The position numbers and the translations under genes are program-made. A stretch of 64,000 nt of DNA from Staphylococcus muscae (GTDB lineage Bacteria; Bacillota; Bacilli; Staphylococcales; Staphylococcaceae), in contig NZ_CP027848.1 of the NCBI RefSeq assembly GCF_003019275.1, forward strand, positions 1,984,001-2,048,000, given 5' to 3'. Positions 12,727-21,649 of the stretch are shown here, in pieces. The notes beneath the pieces are model-generated. The model saw only the letters and a program-made list of their open reading frames with translations, was not told the origin of the DNA and made no database searches. Within the stretch, counting starts at the first letter, position 1. Each line of letters opens with the position of its first letter.

Positions 12727-12921
12727 ATGAAAAATGTATTTAAAACAGTTGCTAAAGCATATATGATTTCTGGTGATTTGATTGGTTTTAATGGCATCAA
12801 AAGAAATAAAGATAGGAAAATGCATAGAGCATTAATTGATGATAGAGATAAAGTGGCTGAAGATTGGAGAAACATAGGTGTAGATATACAGAATGCCCTA
12901 GATAACTATTCTAGAAGGTAA
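12727..12921 (+). CDS. Small hypothetical protein, first gene of a two-gene cassette
   Basis: I do not recognise this 64-residue protein. It is highly charged in its C-terminal half (RNKDRKMHRALIDDRDKVAEDW) and looks helical and soluble, without a membrane segment or cysteine. An excellent site (TAGGAGGT) lies 8-9 nt before the ATG, so it is probably expressed. It is 11 bases upstream of the DUF2335 gene and in the same orientation, so the two are probably co-transcribed and may work together. Confidence 0.7.
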   Translation: MKNVFKTVAKAYMISGDLIGFNGIKRNKDRKMHRALIDDRDKVAEDWRNIGVDIQNALDNYSRR

Positions 12922-12932
12922 GGTTTAATTGA

Positions 12933-13382
12933 ATGGCAAGTAAAAAAGTATCAAATGAAGTAAAAGTCCTAGAGCAAAAGTTAGAAAATGCCAATAATTC
13001 TGAGGAACGTCAAAAAATTATTGCGCGAGAAATCTTTTTAACGAAAAGTGGTCCTTTACCTGACCCAAAAGATTTTAGCAAATATGAAGAGGTATTACCA
13101 GGTTCTGCTAATAGGATTATTGAAATGGCAGAGAAAAATCAACAACATAGAATTCGTATTGAGTTAACAGAACAAGAATTGTATTATAAAAGTAATAATA
13201 CGATTACATCAAAAGGGATATATTCAAGTACGATCATTTCAATCGTTGGTATTGTTGGTGCCGTAATATTAGGAGTATTTGGTAGCGAATTGGCATCGGG
13301 TATTATTGGTTCATTATCACTCGGGAATATTGTGGTAAGCATGATTAATTCAACAATTAATAGTATAAGAAGAAAAGAATAA
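12933..13382 (+). CDS. DUF2335 family membrane protein
   Basis: This 149-residue protein carries the DUF2335 signature around residues 37-70 (GPLPDPKDFSKYEEVLPGSA, then RIIEMAEKNQQHR). Two hydrophobic segments follow at about residues 95-140. The first 30 residues are charged and may form a coiled coil. The function of DUF2335 is unknown to me. The gene is paired with a small upstream gene and the pair is bracketed by repeat copies A and B, which suggests acquisition as a unit. Confidence 0.8.
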   Translation: MASKKVSNEVKVLEQKLENANNSEERQKIIAREIFLTKSGPLPDPKDFSKYEEVLPGSANRIIEMAEKNQQHRIRIELTEQELYYKSNNTITSKGIYSSTIISIVGIVGAVILGVFGSELASGIIGSLSLGNIVVSMINSTINSIRRKE

Positions 13383-13392
13383 TAATATTTGT

Positions 13393-13454
13393 AATGCACA
13401 GGAAGGTTTATAACATACCATTTTTGGAGAATGGTATAAATTTTGCTGTGCATT
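13393..13454. terminator. Hairpin region after the DUF2335 gene
   Basis: AATGCACAG (13393) pairs with CTGTGCATT (13446). Inside it a second stem pairs ATACCATT with AATGGTAT (13415-13437). The T run after it is weak (TTGTTTAG), so termination is only probable. Confidence 0.5.
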
Positions 13455-13482
13455 TGTTTAGTTCTTAACCAATAGTTTTATT

Positions 13483-13536
13483 TTGGTTTTGTACCTTTTA
13501 TAGTGGGGGTGGCATGAAATGCTGTCTCACTTTTTA
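13483..13536 (+). repeat. Dispersed hairpin repeat, copy B
   Basis: This is a diverged copy of the unit at 12599, sharing GGCATGAAATGCTGTC, the TACCTTTTATAGTGGG block and the T-rich end. It is in the same orientation as copy A, so the two-gene DUF2335 cassette lies between direct repeats about 0.88 kb apart. Confidence 0.75.
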
Positions 13537-13647
13537 TATCTGTTGAAAAAATACAATATTTATAAAATGATAAACTTATGGGGGATTTACATATACTAAT
13601 TCATTATAAAAGGGAAATTATAAAAGATTAATAAAAGTTACACACTA

Positions 13648-14820
13648 TTGTTTTTAGCATCTTGTGTCTCGACATTAGGGGCGTCGATGACATATATTGC
13701 GTTATATTGGTATTATTTTGAGCAAACAACAGTCACTTCGCTGACGTTATTAACGACGGCAACGTTTTTGGCAGGATTTGTATTTAATTTATTTTTAACG
13801 CCCATTTACGATAAATACGATCCAAAATTATTGATGCGAACAACGATGCTGATTCGCTGTATTATATTGCTTTTTGTAGGGTTGGCAATGTATTTTTTTG
13901 ACATCAGTATTTATTATATGGTGGTGATGATGATTTTGTTAGTTGCATTGGAATCTATTTATGACCCATCATCAATAAAAATAATTACAAGAATTGTTAA
14001 AGAAGGCGACTATGTGACTGCTAATTCTTGGATCTCGATACTCGATCGTGTGGGGTTTCTAATAGGGATGCTATTAGGTGGGATTATTATTGCACTTATC
14101 GATATTGAAATGATTCTATTTATTGAAGCGATGTCGTTTTTTGTTGGTTTTATCTTGCTTTACTTTGTTCAAGAGACATATAAGGTAAATGAACAAGAAA
14201 CAGATGAATCGGATAACTATTTTGTATTTTGGAAGAATGGGATTACGTATATTTTCCAGACTAAATGGTTATTATGGCTTGCTGTCATTGCAATTGCTGC
14301 GAATCTAGCGATAAAACCTACCGTTACGTTATTAATTCCGTATACTTCAGAAGTTTTGTATGGTCAGTCTGTTCATTACTCGATTTTAGAAGTTTCTAGT
14401 ATTTTAGGTGTTATGATGATGGCATATGTGATTGTTAAGTTTAAAATGCAGAAACTGTTCCATTGGTTTGTCATTGCTCCTTTGTTACAAAGTATGTGTA
14501 TTATCTGCTTAAGTTTTAATCGTACGATAGGTATTGCAATGGTATTGTTATTTTTATTAGGTATGTTTATTTCATTATTCAATGTGCCGTTTACGACAAT
14601 TTTAAAGAAATACGTTCCCAATTCATATTTAGGTAGAGTGAGAGGCGGGATGATTGCTTTATCAACAAGCTTATCGAGTATTGGTTATGCATTTTCAGGG
14701 GTTATTTCAGACAAAGTAGGTATTGTACAAGCAATATTGATTTATGGCATGTTGGGTCTGATCATTATCTTAGGTATGGCAATTCTCAAACCATTTAAAT
14801 ATACATCGATTGATAAATAA
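13648..14820 (+). CDS. MFS transporter, start uncertain
   Basis: This is a major facilitator protein of about 390 residues with twelve likely membrane segments, resembling the MFS drug or macrolide efflux group. The substrate cannot be read from the sequence. The first allowed start, TTG at 13648, has no ribosome binding site and cuts into the first helix. The frame extends upstream to an ATT at 13627 that would give I/M-NKSYTLLFLASC, a typical MFS beginning, with AGGGA 11 nt before it. The gene may use ATT, or its ATG may have mutated. Confidence 0.75.
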   Translation: MFLASCVSTLGASMTYIALYWYYFEQTTVTSLTLLTTATFLAGFVFNLFLTPIYDKYDPKLLMRTTMLIRCIILLFVGLAMYFFDISIYYMVVMMILLVALESIYDPSSIKIITRIVKEGDYVTANSWISILDRVGFLIGMLLGGIIIALIDIEMILFIEAMSFFVGFILLYFVQETYKVNEQETDESDNYFVFWKNGITYIFQTKWLLWLAVIAIAANLAIKPTVTLLIPYTSEVLYGQSVHYSILEVSSILGVMMMAYVIVKFKMQKLFHWFVIAPLLQSMCIICLSFNRTIGIAMVLLFLLGMFISLFNVPFTTILKKYVPNSYLGRVRGGMIALSTSLSSIGYAFSGVISDKVGIVQAILIYGMLGLIIILGMAILKPFKYTSIDK

Positions 14821-14915
14821 ATGGTGATGCTGTAAAATATTTTTACCTATTAAAAACAGATAATTCAGACAAAAGAATATGTTACACGTTTGATAGAGAA
14901 AAGGATGTGTTATGA

Positions 14916-15422
14916 GTGATTAGACCATGTACATTAGAAGATTTGAAAGTATTGCAGGCGATTTCTTGCCAGGCATTTGACGAAACATTCGGGCCTTACA
15001 ATAAAAAAGAACATATGGATCAACATTTAGCTACTGCGTATACAGATGAGAAATTAACAAAGGAACTTCAGAATCCCAATTCTTATTTTTATTTTATTTA
15101 TGCAAAAAATGAACTTGCGGGATATTTGAAGTTGAATGCATTTGATGCGCAAACGGAACCTTTTGATGAACAACATTTTGAAATTGAACGCATCTACTTG
15201 TTGAGCCAATTTCAAAAACAAGGTCTTGGAGCACAGTTATATAACAAAGCATTAGAAGTTGCCAAGTCGCTCAATTGTAAATATATTTGGCTCGGTGTAT
15301 GGGAGAAAAATGAGAATGCGATTGCATTTTATCAAAAAAATGGATTTGAAAAAGTGGGAGCACATACATTTTATATGGGCGATGATCCACAAACGGATTA
15401 TATAATGAAGACAGCATTATAG
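14916..15422 (+). CDS. paiA: GNAT acetyltransferase PaiA
   Basis: PaiA of Bacillus acetylates polyamines such as spermidine. The 168-residue protein closely follows the PaiA pattern, with IERIYLLSQFQKQGLG (acetyl-CoA binding loop), IWLGVWEKNENAIAFYQKNG and HTFYMGDDPQTDYIM. The start is a GTG preceded by AAGG about 11 nt upstream; the ATG at 14912 runs into a stop. It is followed after 11 bases by paiB, as in Bacillus. Confidence 0.88.
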   Translation: MIRPCTLEDLKVLQAISCQAFDETFGPYNKKEHMDQHLATAYTDEKLTKELQNPNSYFYFIYAKNELAGYLKLNAFDAQTEPFDEQHFEIERIYLLSQFQKQGLGAQLYNKALEVAKSLNCKYIWLGVWEKNENAIAFYQKNGFEKVGAHTFYMGDDPQTDYIMKTAL

Positions 15423-15433
15423 GGGGGATGTCG

Positions 15434-16045
15434 ATGTATATTCCAAAATATTATCAGATGCACGACTATGCAGAAGTAAAGCGTTTTATGAAGACGTATC
15501 CATTCGTTACGATGGTGACGGTGAATGAAGGGCAACCGATTGCATCACATATTCCAGTGATGTTGGAAGAACGTGAAGAAGCATTATTTTTAGTAGGGCA
15601 CCTGGCAAAAGGCAATGCTCAAATTCAAACATTAAATAACAATAATCAAGTACTCGTGATTTTTCATGGACCACATGATTATGTTTCATCTTCGTGGTAT
15701 GAAACAGAAGATGTACCGACATGGGACTATCAAAGTGTCCATATTTATGGTTCGAGCAGAATACAATCTCATGATGAATTGATTCAAGCTTTAGAAAAAT
15801 TGCTAGATGATTATGAAGGGCATCGTGAAAATGGGGCGACTTGGGAGCGATTATCTGAACAGACGAAAAAGCAGATACATGGTATTGAAGGCTTTGAAGT
15901 TAAAGTGACAGAAATTGAAGCGGCGTATAAATTAAGTCAGACGCGTAGTGAGAATGATAAAAATCATATAGTAGAGCAATTACGGAAAATAGGCAATGAT
16001 AATGCGATAACACTTGCACAAGAAATAAAAAAATATGGTCTGTAA
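15434..16045 (+). CDS. paiB: FMN-binding negative regulator PaiB
   Basis: PaiB belongs to the FMN-binding split-barrel fold and was described in Bacillus as a negative regulator of degradative enzymes and sporulation. The 203-residue protein has the family start MYIPKYY, the segment GPHDYVSSSWYETEDVPTWDY and the C-terminal IEAAYKLSQTR. The ATG at 15434 was chosen because the GGGGGG site directly abuts the ATG at 15428. In Staphylococcus its regulatory role is an inference from homology. Confidence 0.88.
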   Translation: MYIPKYYQMHDYAEVKRFMKTYPFVTMVTVNEGQPIASHIPVMLEEREEALFLVGHLAKGNAQIQTLNNNNQVLVIFHGPHDYVSSSWYETEDVPTWDYQSVHIYGSSRIQSHDELIQALEKLLDDYEGHRENGATWERLSEQTKKQIHGIEGFEVKVTEIEAAYKLSQTRSENDKNHIVEQLRKIGNDNAITLAQEIKKYGL

Positions 16046-16147
16046 CTGACTTTAAATTTTACGGAATGTTTCAAGGCGTTATGCGATCTTAGTGGCTTAT
16101 CAATACAAAATAGACCTTTCAAAAATTGAAGTATGTCAAAATAATAC

Positions 16148-16198
16148 AAAGATGGTATGAAGTGTGTAAGGTTATCAAACTTCTACCATCTTTCAATT
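16148..16198 (+). terminator. Terminator after paiB
   Basis: AAAGATGGTA(T)GAAG pairs with CTTCTACCATCTTT and a T-rich tail follows. The roughly 290-base gap between paiB and the next gene shows nothing else I can identify. Confidence 0.65.
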
Positions 16199-16337
16199 TT
16201 TATGGTATCTCAGTCGATAAAACCTGTAACTTGCTTTTCAAGATGTCATATTAGAAAATATATTTAATCGAACTTTTGCTTTATAAAAAATAAAGTAATT
16301 AGATTCAATATTATAGTTAATGAGGAGGCGCTGCTTA

Positions 16338-17336
16338 GTGATCATTGCGATCATTTTATTAATCTTTGTATCATTCTTCTTTTCTGGAAGTGAGACGGCA
16401 CTGACCGCAGCGAACAAAGTTAAATTAAAAGCAGAAGCAGATAATGGAAATTCGAAAGCTGCCAAGCTATTAAAGTTATTAGAAAAACCAAGTGAGTTTA
16501 TTACGACGATTCTCATCGGTAACAATATCGCAAACATTTTATTACCAACACTCGTGACAATTCTTGCTGTCGATATGGGGGTTAATGTCGGGATTGCATC
16601 GGCGATATTAACAGTCGTTATTATTATGTTTGCTGAAGTGATTCCGAAGTCGATTGCGGCAACTTTTGCCGATCAAATTGCACGGCTTGTGTTTCCAATC
16701 ATTCAATTTTTTATTATTATCTTTAAACCAATTACGAAGATTTTAAATGCGATTACAGATGGTTTAACACATTTTCTTGCAAAGGGACGAGAAGTTGAGA
16801 AAATGTCGAAAGAAGAAGTGCGTACGATGGTTGCAATTGCAGGAACTGAAGGTGCTTTTAATGAGATGGAACGCAATCGCATTCAAGGTGTGATGGATTT
16901 TGATCGTTTGAAAATTGATGATGTGAGCAATACACCACGTGTAAATGTGACGTCTTTATCTGTCGATGACACGTATGATGAAGTCTATGATATTGTTATG
17001 AATCATCCATATACACGTTATCCAGTTTATGAAGGTGATATAGACAATGTTGTTGGTGTATTTCACTCTAAGTATTTATTGGCATGGAGTAAGGCGCCTG
17101 ACAAAAAAATCATGGATTATACTTCAGAGCCGTTATTCGTTTATGAACATAACCGTGCAGAATGGGTACTTCGAAAAATGACAGTGACACGAAAACATAT
17201 GGCAATTGTATTGGATGAATATGGCGGGACAGATGCTATCGTGACGCATGAAGATCTGATAGAAGAAATGCTCGGTATGGAAATAGAAGATGAGATGGAT
17301 CGAGAAGAACAAGATAAGTTGAATAGAATCCGATAA
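16338..17336 (+). CDS. CNNM/CBS-domain protein (HlyC/CorC type), probable Mg2+ exporter
   Basis: This 332-residue membrane protein has an N-terminal CNNM domain (about residues 1-180, beginning with the FFFSGSETALTAANKVKLKA signature) and a CBS pair (about 200-325). Staphylococcal MpfA, of this family, exports magnesium. The protein ends soon after the CBS pair (EEMLGMEIEDEMDREEQD), so the C-terminal CorC_HlyC domain common in longer relatives is missing. The GTG at 16338 lies 9 nt after GAGGAGG; that site falls inside the longer frame opened by the ATG at 16320. Confidence 0.82.
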   Translation: MIIAIILLIFVSFFFSGSETALTAANKVKLKAEADNGNSKAAKLLKLLEKPSEFITTILIGNNIANILLPTLVTILAVDMGVNVGIASAILTVVIIMFAEVIPKSIAATFADQIARLVFPIIQFFIIIFKPITKILNAITDGLTHFLAKGREVEKMSKEEVRTMVAIAGTEGAFNEMERNRIQGVMDFDRLKIDDVSNTPRVNVTSLSVDDTYDEVYDIVMNHPYTRYPVYEGDIDNVVGVFHSKYLLAWSKAPDKKIMDYTSEPLFVYEHNRAEWVLRKMTVTRKHMAIVLDEYGGTDAIVTHEDLIEEMLGMEIEDEMDREEQDKLNRIR

Positions 17337-17364
17337 TTCATATAGAAAACAAGGGGATGAGGAT

Positions 17365-18435
17365 ATGTGGTATCAAACAGAGATAACAAAACAGTGTAGT
17401 ATTCAATTGCCTATTATTCAAGCTGGAATGGCTGGTTCAACAACACCTGAACTTGTAGCAAGTGTGTCAGAAGCGGGTGGTCTTGGAACGATTGGCGCAG
17501 GGTATATGACACCTGAAAAACTGACTCAAGAGATTCAACAGGTGAAACAGCTGACGTCGAAACCATTCGCAGTGAATTTGTTTGTCCCTGAATCATTTAC
17601 ATATGCGGAAGCGGATGTTGATACGATGAATACGCATCTTCAATCGTATCGGGATGCGTTGTCGATTGAAACGCCCAAACCGGGTGCACATGACCCAGAA
17701 ACATTTCAACAATTAGTGAACGTTGTTATTGAATATAACGTAGCTGTCTGTGCGTTCACATTCGGTGTTCCAACGGTTGAAGTTGTATCACAACTGCATG
17801 ATGCTGGTGTTGTTGTTGTCGGAAGTGCGACGACAGTGTCGGAAGCGCAGGAAGTGGAACGTATTGGTATGGATGCCGTAGTTGCTCAAGGAAGTGAAGC
17901 GGGCGGTCATCGTGCGGCGTTCCAGCAAGATGGTGTGACATCACTTGTTGGAACGATGGCACTTGTTCCGCAAATTGTAGACCATGTGAAGATTCCTGTA
18001 ATCGCTGCAGGTGGAATTATGGACGGTCGTGGTTGGGTAGCGAGTCATGTATTAGGCGCAGCGGGTGTACAGCTTGGGACAGCCTTTTTAACGACAAAAG
18101 AAAGTGCATCAAAACCGGTACATAGACAAGCGATTTTGAACAGTGTGGAAACAGATACTGTTGTGACAAAAGTGTTGAGTGGAAAAGCAGCAAGAGGGAT
18201 TCGCAACACGTTGATTGATGACTTGGAAAGTGTACGTGATCAAGTGTTGCCGTATCCAATTCAAAATGATGTGACGAAACAAATACGTGCGGCAGCCGCT
18301 CAAGAGGGCAATGCTGATTGGACACACGTATGGAGTGGACAAGGAGCGCGACTGGCAAGAGATACAGATGTAAAAGCACTCATGAATAGATTAGTAACAG
18401 AGGCACAACAGCAAGTAGACAGGCTCAACTTGTAG
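17365..18435 (+). CDS. Nitronate monooxygenase (2-nitropropane dioxygenase family)
   Basis: This FMN-dependent TIM-barrel enzyme probably oxidises propionate 3-nitronate or other nitronates. The 356-residue protein has QAGMAGSTTPELVASVSEAG at the N-terminus, the catalytic histidine motif GSEAGGHR, and the FMN-phosphate loop AAGGIMDGRG. AGGGGATGAGG precedes the ATG. It forms its own unit between the CNNM protein and the DUF72 gene. Confidence 0.9.
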   Translation: MWYQTEITKQCSIQLPIIQAGMAGSTTPELVASVSEAGGLGTIGAGYMTPEKLTQEIQQVKQLTSKPFAVNLFVPESFTYAEADVDTMNTHLQSYRDALSIETPKPGAHDPETFQQLVNVVIEYNVAVCAFTFGVPTVEVVSQLHDAGVVVVGSATTVSEAQEVERIGMDAVVAQGSEAGGHRAAFQQDGVTSLVGTMALVPQIVDHVKIPVIAAGGIMDGRGWVASHVLGAAGVQLGTAFLTTKESASKPVHRQAILNSVETDTVVTKVLSGKAARGIRNTLIDDLESVRDQVLPYPIQNDVTKQIRAAAAQEGNADWTHVWSGQGARLARDTDVKALMNRLVTEAQQQVDRLNL

Positions 18436-18452
18436 TTGTGCCTGCTTGTTCT
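18418..18452 (+). terminator. Terminator overlapping the end of the nitronate monooxygenase gene
   Basis: ACAGGCTCAAC pairs with GTTGTGCCTGC across a short loop that contains the stop codon. A short T-rich tail (TTGTTCTTTT) follows. Confidence 0.5.
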
Positions 18453-18542
18453 TTTGAGATGCTTATTTGATAGACAGAATACTGTAAGGCAAGATATCAG
18501 TGTGATACGATGAATGTGCTAATATAGAAGGGAAGACATAGA

Positions 18543-19391
18543 ATGATAGAGATTGGTCTAACAGGATGGGGAGATCATGATAGTTTATATGAAGACATGG
18601 AACGAAAATCAGATAAGCTGAAGACATATGCGGGTCACTTTCCAATTGTAGAACTCGATGCTTCCTATTATGCGATTCAGCCAGAGCGCAATATCATCAA
18701 GTGGATTAAAGAAACACCTGACCGGTTCAAGTTTGTTGTTAAGATTCATCAGGCATTGACGCTGCATGCTGATTATCGGGATTATGCTGAATCAATCGCA
18801 GGACTATTCAATGACTTTCGTCAAATGTTGCAACCAATGATCGAAGCAGACAAATTGGCAATGGTATTAGTTCAATTTCCACCGTGGTTCGATTGTAATT
18901 CAAAAAATGTGAATTATATCCGTTATGTGCGTGCCCAGTTAGAACAGCTTCCCGTGTGTATTGAATTTCGTCATCAATCATGGTTTGCGGACGAGATGAA
19001 AGAACATACTTTATCATTTTTAACAGAACATCAATTGATACATGCTGTTTGTGATGAACCACAGGCGGGTGAAGGGTCTGTTCCTTTTGTGAATCGTATG
19101 ACACAAGCAACTGCACTCGTGCGCTTGCATGGGCGAAATGTACATGGCTGGACGAAAAAAGATATGACGGATCAAGAATGGCGGGATGTACGCTATTTGT
19201 ATGACTACAACGATGATGAATTACGACAATTATCCGCACACATGCAAATTCTTGAGAAAAAAACTGATAAAGTCTATGTCATATTTAACAATAATTCAGG
19301 TGGACACGCCGCACAAAATGCGAAAACATTACAACAGTTTTTGGGCATTGATTATGAAGGGCTTGCGCCACAACAGTTAAAGTTATTTTAA
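18543..19391 (+). CDS. DUF72 family protein (YecE/YunF-like)
   Basis: This 282-residue protein belongs to DUF72, a TIM-barrel-like family of unknown biochemical role. The typical landmarks are the GLTGWGDHD start, ELDASYYAIQPERNIIKWI, FKFVVKIHQALT, VCIEFRHQSW and VYVIFNNNSGGHAAQNA. AAGGGAAG precedes the ATG. It runs closely with the TauE and YunD genes, an arrangement like the Bacillus yunDEF cluster. Confidence 0.88.
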   Translation: MIEIGLTGWGDHDSLYEDMERKSDKLKTYAGHFPIVELDASYYAIQPERNIIKWIKETPDRFKFVVKIHQALTLHADYRDYAESIAGLFNDFRQMLQPMIEADKLAMVLVQFPPWFDCNSKNVNYIRYVRAQLEQLPVCIEFRHQSWFADEMKEHTLSFLTEHQLIHAVCDEPQAGEGSVPFVNRMTQATALVRLHGRNVHGWTKKDMTDQEWRDVRYLYDYNDDELRQLSAHMQILEKKTDKVYVIFNNNSGGHAAQNAKTLQQFLGIDYEGLAPQQLKLF

Positions 19392-19403
19392 GGAGATAGA
19401 ATC

Positions 19404-20228
19404 ATGAGTATCATCATATTATTATTAGTCGGTTTTTTATCCGCTGTCATCGGCTCCATTGTTGGTATTGGCGGTGGCATAATTATTGTGCCGACACTCA
19501 TATATTTCGGTGTCACGCTGGATGTCTTGCATGGCATAACACCACAAACTGCTATCGGTACATCATCGATTATATTAATTGTGACAGGACTCACATCGAG
19601 TTTGGGGTATTTAAAGCAAAAGCAAGTAGACGTTAAAAACGGTATGATTTTCTTAATTGGGATTATTCCGGGTGCGCTCATCGGCGCATATCTTAGTCAA
19701 TTTTTAACACTTCATTCTTTCAACCGATACTTTGGTATTTTTCTTATTTTTGTATCTATCTTATTAATGATTCGTCATAAAATACCGCCGATTCAAGCAT
19801 TCCAACAAGAGCGTTACATGAAGTCATTTACAGATGCACACGGTGAAACGTATCGTTACGGTGTGGTGCCTTCTGTTGCAGTTGTTTTGTCATTTTTAAT
19901 CGGTTTAACGTCAGGTCTTTTCGGTATCGGTGGAGGCGCGTTGATGACACCATTGATGCTGCTTGTTTTCCGTTTCCCGCCGCATGTGGCAGTTGGAACG
20001 AGTATGATGATGATATTCTTTTCGAGTATTACAGGCTCAGTTGGTCATATTATTCTTGGACATGTTGTTTGGGGATACAGTCTTATATTGATAGTGGCAA
20101 GTTGGATTGGTGCCAAGTTAGGCGTGAGAATCAATCGTTCAGTCAAATCAGATACGGTTGTCTTAATTCTGCGCATGGTGATGCTTGTGTTGGGAATCTA
20201 TTTGATCACACGATCGTTTTTTAGTTGA
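19404..20228 (+). CDS. TauE/SafE-family sulfite/organosulfonate exporter (YunE-like)
   Basis: This 274-residue protein has about eight hydrophobic segments arranged as two related halves. Each half contains the GIGGG loop of the family (GIGGGIIIVPTL and GIGGGALMTPLM). Members move sulfite, sulfonates or similar anions; the substrate here is not known. It starts 12 bases after the DUF72 gene and lies 16 bases before the YunD gene, so one transcript is likely. Confidence 0.9.
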   Translation: MSIIILLLVGFLSAVIGSIVGIGGGIIIVPTLIYFGVTLDVLHGITPQTAIGTSSIILIVTGLTSSLGYLKQKQVDVKNGMIFLIGIIPGALIGAYLSQFLTLHSFNRYFGIFLIFVSILLMIRHKIPPIQAFQQERYMKSFTDAHGETYRYGVVPSVAVVLSFLIGLTSGLFGIGGGALMTPLMLLVFRFPPHVAVGTSMMMIFFSSITGSVGHIILGHVVWGYSLILIVASWIGAKLGVRINRSVKSDTVVLILRMVMLVLGIYLITRSFFS

Positions 20229-20244
20229 AGGAAGGAGAATATAG

Positions 20245-21564
20245 ATGCGTGTAACATTGTACCATACGAACGATATACATAGTCATCTTGATGCATTTTC
20301 ACGTATCAAGACGTATATGGCGGAACAACGCCCAAAACTTGATCATCCATCGCTTTATTTAGATATTGGTGATCATGTAGATTTATCGCTGCCTGTAACA
20401 GAAGGGACGATGGGAAAACGCAATGTGCAGTTATTGAATGAAGCAAATTGTGATATTGCGACGATTGGTAATAATGAAGGAATGACGATATCTCATGATG
20501 CGTTGAATACGTTATATGATGAGGCGAATTTCACTGTGACGTGTGCAAATGTGTTTGATGAATCGGGGCAACTGCCGAACAACTTTGTAGAATCATATAT
20601 AAAAGAAGTTGAGGGCGTTCGATTTCTGTTTGTAGGTGTCACAGCGGCATTTACGCCATTCTATCGTGCTTTAGATTGGCTTGTGACAGATCCGCTCGCA
20701 GCGATTCAACATGTGGTGCGTCAACGGAAAGAGCAGTATGATGTACTTATCGTAATGAGCCATGCGGGTATCTTTTTTGATGAAGAACTATGCAAATTGC
20801 TACCGGAAGCTGATGTGATACTCGGTTCACATACACATCATCATTTCTTGGAAGGAAAGGTATCTAACGGTGTACTCATGGCAGCAGCAGGTAAATACGG
20901 TCACTATCTCGGAGAAGTGACGTTAGAAATTGAAGCACAACAAGTCGTGAGTAAACGTGCAACGTTGCATGCGTTGGGTACTTTGCCTGAAGTAAAGACG
21001 GACTTTGAACAAGAAGGGCGTGCGATACTCAATCGCCCTGTCGTCACAAAGCCGATGACATTGCAACGAGAAACGAACTTTATTACTGAAGCAACATATC
21101 GATTGGCTCAAAGTGTTCATGATTATATTGGTGCAGATTGTACGATTATTAATGCTGGATTGATGGTTAAAGGCTATGAACAAAAAATATTGACGGAATA
21201 CGATATTCATCAAATGTTGCCGCATCCAATTAATACGGTAAGGGCAAGGGTGTCAGGTCGTGTGCTCAAAGACATCTTGATGACAGCGCGAGAACAGACA
21301 TATATGTATGAACATGCCCAAGGATTAGGTTTTCGTGGAGATATTTTTGGTGGATATATTCTTTACAATGCAGGATATATCGACTCAAGTAATCGTTATT
21401 TCGTTAATGGCGTAGAGATTCAAGATGACGAAACGTATTTGCTTGGGACAGTAGATATGTATACATTTGGACGTTATTTCCCGATGTTAAAAGGACAATC
21501 AATGGATTATATTATGCCAGCATTTTTACGTGATATTTTCAAAGCCTATTTACAAGAGCTTTAA
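20245..21564 (+). CDS. 5'-nucleotidase/metallophosphoesterase (YunD-like)
   Basis: This 439-residue enzyme has the calcineurin-like metal motifs (HTNDIHSHL, ATIGNNEG, VIMSHAG, GSHTHHH) in its first half. The second half is the 5'-nucleotidase C-terminal domain, around residues 270-430 (IINAGLMVKGY). It has no signal peptide, so it acts in the cytosol. In Bacillus, yunD sits next to a TauE gene (yunE) and a DUF72 gene (yunF), as here. Confidence 0.9.
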   Translation: MRVTLYHTNDIHSHLDAFSRIKTYMAEQRPKLDHPSLYLDIGDHVDLSLPVTEGTMGKRNVQLLNEANCDIATIGNNEGMTISHDALNTLYDEANFTVTCANVFDESGQLPNNFVESYIKEVEGVRFLFVGVTAAFTPFYRALDWLVTDPLAAIQHVVRQRKEQYDVLIVMSHAGIFFDEELCKLLPEADVILGSHTHHHFLEGKVSNGVLMAAAGKYGHYLGEVTLEIEAQQVVSKRATLHALGTLPEVKTDFEQEGRAILNRPVVTKPMTLQRETNFITEATYRLAQSVHDYIGADCTIINAGLMVKGYEQKILTEYDIHQMLPHPINTVRARVSGRVLKDILMTAREQTYMYEHAQGLGFRGDIFGGYILYNAGYIDSSNRYFVNGVEIQDDETYLLGTVDMYTFGRYFPMLKGQSMDYIMPAFLRDIFKAYLQEL

Positions 21565-21649
21565 AACATAAAACAAGTCCATTTTAATTTTGAGTAAAGT
21601 CCGTTATAATAAATAAAGAGTTAAATTTCACAGGAGGGTATCCGCTGCT

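Noticed and set aside
13393..13454. Nested stem after the DUF2335 gene as a riboswitch
   Set aside because: It is downstream of a gene and matches no known aptamer core. A terminator-like or repeat-derived hairpin is more likely.
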